A stretch of 64,000 nucleotides of DNA from Cinnamomum chago. Lineage: Eukaryota > Streptophyta > Magnoliopsida > Laurales > Lauraceae. Where the stretch lies: the NCBI GenBank assembly GCA_038049695.1, contig CP142458.1, positions 41,323,501 to 41,387,500 on the forward strand, given 5' to 3'. Positions 60,163 through 64,000 of the stretch are shown piece after piece. How positions within the stretch are numbered: the stretch's first letter is position 1; each line of letters starts with the position of its first letter. The translations under genes and the position numbers were made by a program. Below the pieces are notes generated by a model. It was not told the origin of the DNA and did no database searches. It worked only from the letters and a program-made list of their open reading frames with translations.

Positions 60163-62310
60163 CTACCAACTTTCATCGAGACTGGCTTCAGCCACAGTCT
60201 TGGGTTCAATGGTGGACACAAGTGAGTAATTGCTAACTACACTTTGTCTAGTTTGAACACCGGCCTTAGGATCTCCAATGATTTGATCCTTAGGGTGTTG
60301 CTCTACCCAAGTCCTATGTTTAGTAGGAGAGGCGACTTCTGAACCGTCCCTTGATGTATTGGATTCAGACCTTTCATTCTCTGATTCAGAGAGTTTTTCA
60401 TAAATTGTGCTTCCTTCACTAGAAATAGGCATGGATTCATGATGTTCATCAATTCTAACATCAGCACTTTCTATGATCTTTCTGGTCCTTTTGTTAAGAC
60501 ACCGGTAAGCCTTACTAGAGGAGGAGTAACCCAGAAATATACCTTCATCAATTCTTTCTTCGAATTTGCCTGGATTTTGTTCGAGCCGCTTGATATAACA
60601 CTTGCTACCGAAGACTCTGAAGTGCTTGACTGTTACTTTTCTCCCAAACCATAGCTCATAGGGAGTTTTGTCTTCATGTGGCCTGATCAAGCATCGATTC
60701 TGAATGTATACAGCCGTATGAATTGCCTCCTTCCAATATTTGTCAGCCAGCTTGCTTTCAGTTAGCATTGTGCGAGCCATCTCTTGCACGGTGCGATTTT
60801 TCCGTTCCACAACTCCATTTTGCTGTGGAGTTCTAGGGGCTGAGTATTGTCTTTGAATGCCATGGTGTTCACAATACTTAGTGAACTCTTCAGATGTGAA
60901 CTCGCCTCCACGATCAGACCTTAAAATCTTGATACGTTTTTCAATTAGATTTTCAACCTGTGCTTTAAACACTTTAAAACGATCAAGTGCTTGATGTTTA
61001 TGTTTAAGAAACAATACCCATGTCATACGAGTATAATCATCAATGCATAACATGAAATACTTATCTCCATAGGTGCTTTGAGTTCGCATCGGTCCACAAA
61101 GATCAGTGTGCACTAGCTCAAGAGGTTTCTTTGAATGATGCTCCTTTGACTTGAACATTACCCTCGTTTGCTTTCCCTTTTGGTAAGAGTCGCAAATGGG
61201 GTTGGAAGGCTTTTCAACTGTAGACATACCTCTTACAGACTTTGAATTGCAAATCTTTGACATGTTATCAAAGATTAGATGCCCGAGGCGTTTGTGCCAC
61301 AACCAACTTTCCTCTGTCCGACTCATCAAGCAAGTCTTTTCAGCTCCATCAGAAAATGTATAGAGATTTCCAGCAGTCCTAGATCTAGTAGCCACTGTTT
61401 TGTCGTTGCTACACTTCTTGATAACAAACCCATTCTTTGTGAAGACAACTTCGTGGCCCTTGTCACAGATCTGGCTCACACTTAGCAAGTTGTGTCTCAG
61501 TCCAGACACATATAAGACTTCTTCTGATCTGATCTTGTTTGCCATTAGCTGAACAACACCTTTTCCGCAGATTTTGGCACCATCATTGTTACCAAACTTC
61601 ACTGATCCGCCTTCATAGTGCTGTAATTTGATGAATTTATCCTTATCACCTGTCATATGGCTTGAACAGCCACTATCAAGGACCCATGGTGCTGCCTTCT
61701 TTTGTGCATTGAATGCCATTTGCACAATGAGCGATTCCTTGGAATTTTCTGCACTTTTCTTTGCCCTCCAAGCCTTGACTAACTTGGGTTTCTTTTCAAC
61801 CTGAAATTGGTTAGCAATAGGCAACCTACAATCCCTAGCCAAGTGTCCATAATTATAACACTTATGGCACTCAATTTTGTGGCCGTTTAGGATTGAAAAA
61901 GGGTTCTTAGTCACTAATGGACTGTTTCTAACATAGAATCTACAATCAGCTCTTTTATGTCCATATCTATTACAATGAAAGCAATAACCATAGAATCTGA
62001 ACATTCTTCCTTTCTTAGGTGGCTGGTTAAACTCCACAAACCTTTTCTTATTGACCATCTCAATACTAGGCTGAATTTGAAGCTTTGTAGCCTTGAGAGG
62101 TATAGCACTCTGTTTCATAAACAAAGAAGGTGCAGCCTTAGAGGACTCTCCGATCTCAAATCCAATACCAAATTTATTGTGGAAGGGCTTTTGAACTTTC
62201 GGAATTTCATTGAGTTTCATTGTCCCTTCAATCGCTTGGAGCGCTTTGAGTTTTTGGCTACTTTCCAAGTTTTCAGCCTTTGCTCTAGCGATTTCAGTTT
62301 CAAGTTTCAT
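60163..62310 (-). pseudogene. Zinc knuckles, protease and integrase of M
   Basis: A 715-residue frame. Two knuckles lie at residues 110-123 (CFHCNRYGHKRADC) and 148-161 (CHKCYNYGHLARDC). The protease has Asp-Ser-Gly at 212-214. The integrase zinc finger has His 339, His 344 and Cys 373, but the fourth ligand is Tyr 376 (61183-61185, TAC where TGC is expected). The DDE core is Asp 403, Asp 466, Glu 502, with 35 residues between the last two. The frame ends in TAG at 60163-60165 after SLDESW, where the reading sequence continues directly into reverse transcriptase. The upstream join to the coiled-coil segment is frameshifted near 62320-62350. Integrase would insert the element DNA; loss of the zinc ligand predicts a defective enzyme. 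Confidence 0.9.
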
Positions 62311-62640
62311 AGCCTCTTCCTTTTTATACTTATTTGATTTTCAAGGCCTTCCACCATTCTTTTATATTCTTTAACTTGAGTTTTCAGAGCAATAACTGAA
62401 CTTTCATATTCATGGAGAAGTTTCAGATTTTTCTTACTTGTTTTACATTCCATGCTAAGTTCCTCAAGTGCAGCAATGAGTTCTTCTTCAAGATTGACCT
62501 TAGCCTCCTCTTCCTCTTCCAGCTCTTGCTCCTCTTCTTCTTCAACAGTAACCATGAAGAGAGCTTCAGTTGCTTCAGCTGATTCATCATCGTCTGAAGT
62601 TTCAGACGTGCTGTCATCTTGTTGACTTATAAAGTTTTTG
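62307..62640 (-). pseudogene. Acidic coiled-coil segment of M Gag
   Basis: In the frame ending at 62307, an Asp/Ser/Glu-rich stretch leads into a Glu-rich run (VTVEEEEEQELEEEEEAKVN) and a coiled coil rich in Leu, Glu and Lys. It lies between the first Gag knuckle and the two pol-side knuckles and is out of frame with both, by one frameshift near 62635-62660 and one near 62320-62350. Such coiled coils are typical spacers in copia Gag proteins of this type. Confidence 0.75.
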
Positions 62641-63532
62641 CTTTGCCCCTTTTTCTGAAATTTTTCTTCCCTTTACTCTTATCAGCATAAGAGTCATTAT
62701 CATTGTTTTCTTTCAGTGGACACTTCGCAGCAAAATGACCAACACCTCCACAATTGAAGCATTTAAAGGGTAGCTTCCCTTTGTACTTTCCATTGCTTCC
62801 TTTCTTCAGCTTTCTAACAAATTGAGCCTCAAGCTCATCATCCTCAGTATCAGCATCATGACCAGCAATCTCTTTCCCCTTTTTCTGAGCTTTGAAGGCC
62901 GCTTCTCTATCAGATGAGGACGTCTTGCCTATGCGCATCTCGTAGGCAGTGAGAGAACCATGCAATTCATCCACGGTGAAAGCATTCAGATCCTTAGCTT
63001 CTTCAATGGCAGAGACTTTGGAATCAAACCGGGAAAGGAGAGATCTTAGAACCTTTTTTACGATGACTGGTTCCTTAATCTCCTCCCCTAGTCCACGAAT
63101 GTCATTCGTGACTTCATTCACTCGTTGCAAGTAAGAGTCAATATTCTCGCTTTCCTCCATGCGAAGAGACTCGAATTGAGAGCGATGAGTTTGCAACTTT
63201 GCCTCTTTAATCTTCTCATCACCTTCATGAATGCTTTGCAACTTGTCCCATATTTCCTTGGCTGTTTTGCATGCAATAACTTTGACCAGCTCGCTGTCCA
63301 CAAGGCCACTAAAGAGTGCATTCTGCGCCTTGGAGTCGTTGTCTGCTAACATCTTCGTTGCAGCATCAGTGGGTACGATGGCAGCATTGTAACCGACTCT
63401 GACAGCCTCCCAGACATCATAGCCAAGTGATTTGATGAAGGCCTGCATTCTGATCTTCCAGAAGGAGTAATTAGAACCATCAAACAAAGGTGCTTTCATA
63501 TTCCCTGTATTAGATGCCATGTGATTTGACAA
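62627..63532 (-). pseudogene. Gag N-terminal part of M
   Basis: 301 residues from ATG 63532 (MSNHMASNTG). It contains the copia Gag signature FDGSNYSFWKIRMQAFIKSLGYDVWEAV, the core ending LRSLLSRFDSKVSAIEEAKDL...VDELHGSLTAYE, and one CX2CX4HX4C zinc knuckle (CFNCGGVGHFAAKC) near residue 260. A basic tail ends at a stop reached by frameshift (KGKKNFRKRGKAKTL). The start sits 36 bases downstream of the PBS in element sense, as expected. Gag forms the particle that packages element RNA. Confidence 0.9.
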
Positions 63533-63568
63533 GAGATCACCCTCAGCGTGTTAAGCTTATCAAGGGAA

Positions 63569-63584
63569 CCTGTCTCTGATACCA
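63569..63584 (-). promoter_or_regulatory. Primer-binding site of M
   Basis: Minus-strand TGGTATCAGAGACAGG, two bases from the 5' LTR. The first 11 bases match the initiator tRNA-Met 3' end, with A where most plant elements have C. Confidence 0.85.
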
Positions 63585-63586
63585 AT

Positions 63587-64000
63587 TGTTGGATATCGCG
63601 ATCACTGAGAGGGGGGGGGGGTGAATAAGTGATTTCTTAAAACCAGGTCCAATTTCAACAACAAAAGATCAAATCACACACACGGACAACGGATTTAACG
63701 TGGTTCACCAAAAAAGGCTACGTCCACGGTTCAAAGACTGTCCGAACACCGATCCGGAATAGGTCTGAATCTATTTAGTCGCACCAACGACAAAGAGCAC
63801 CAACCCTTGAGTTTCAGATAGCACCCACTATCTAGGAAGCACCTACTCCCTTTCCAAGATGTCTGCACCCACAGACAGGATCACCAAATCCCCAACACCA
63901 AGCACCCACTTGATGTTTTACAGAATAAAAGTTTAGATCTTTCTACAGCCCTTCCCCTCTCCAATCTCTCTCTCTCAATCCCTTACAGATCGAAATTTAA
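63587..64000 (-). mobile_element. 5' LTR of M, first 414 bases
   Basis: It nearly repeats 57033-57443. The visible differences are a longer G run (63608-63621) and GAATAAG instead of GAATCAG. The hairpin copy is at 63699-63728. The rest lies beyond the window. Confidence 0.92.

Larger units (their letters stand above)
57033..64000 (-). mobile_element. Ty1/copia element M (5' LTR truncated by window)
   Basis: Minus-strand copia element with 3' LTR 57033-58354, polypurine tract, pol, gag, PBS and the first 414 bases of its 5' LTR. The order gag-PR-IN-RT-RH defines Ty1/copia. It inserted inside the palindrome array of E, after GGCGGCTAAC. If both LTRs are of equal length, the element ends about 0.9 kb beyond the window. 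Confidence 0.92.

Overview
The window is repeat DNA from a plant nuclear genome, most likely a flowering plant with a large, retrotransposon-rich genome. I see no host gene, rRNA gene, tRNA gene or CRISPR array. Everything except about 290 bases (4751-5040) can be assigned to LTR retrotransposons. They have TG...CA ends, 5-bp target-site duplications (TSDs), primer-binding sites matching the 3' end of initiator tRNA-Met, polypurine tracts and gag-pol coding remains. The species cannot be told from sequence alone. I use letters for the elements: W, L, G, P, H, I, J, K, D, B, A, E, F, M.

Layout. 1-2933: part of a Ty3/gypsy LTR (W, minus strand) next to the 3' end of a Ty1/copia element (L, plus; 3' LTR 3172-4750). 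5041 onward: a gag-only copia derivative (G, minus) with 3' LTR 5041-6854, gag remnant 9471-10910 and PBS near 11102. Its 5' LTR is split three ways: 11115-11159, then 23266-23799, then beyond the window. The first gap (11160-23260) is a solo LTR P containing solo LTR H (12403-22308). H contains solo LTRs I (13234-15455) and J (15671-21560), and J contains solo LTR K (17814-19596). The second interruption begins at 23800 with a chromovirus-type gypsy element D (minus). D's 3' LTR is cut by two complete relatives, B (plus, 25319-36269) and A (minus, 36732-47823). D's pol runs from 48747 to 52298, where LTR E (plus) interrupts it. E holds solo LTR F (53564-56709) and is cut at 57033 by copia element M (minus), whose 5' LTR runs off the right edge.

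How it fits together. TSDs and rejoined flanks give an insertion order: G, then P and D; P, then H, then I and J, then K; D, then B, A and E; E, then F and M. A is the freshest: LTRs about 99% alike by eye, a perfect TSD CTCAA, and one gag-pol frame broken only by three nonsense codons. B, D and M carry several stops and frameshifts. Many stops look like C-to-T changes at glutamine codons, as expected for methylated, silenced copies.

The most interesting signals are in the LTRs. (1) CpG-rich palindrome arrays (GGTCGACC, CGCTCGAGCG, CCGATCGATCGG, GGCGGTTAGCCGCC types), placed just upstream of the TATA box in the copia LTRs, are swapped like cassettes among related gypsy LTRs and shared with unrelated copia LTRs. 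(2) Gypsy U5 regions carry 11-nt and 9-nt segments complementary to the D arm and anticodon stem of plant initiator tRNA-Met, 47 nt apart in three families; copia U5s share the first core. (3) A roughly 30-nt hairpin in the copia LTRs keeps its base pairs through compensating changes. (4) Copia core promoters contain matches to the mitosis-specific MSA element.
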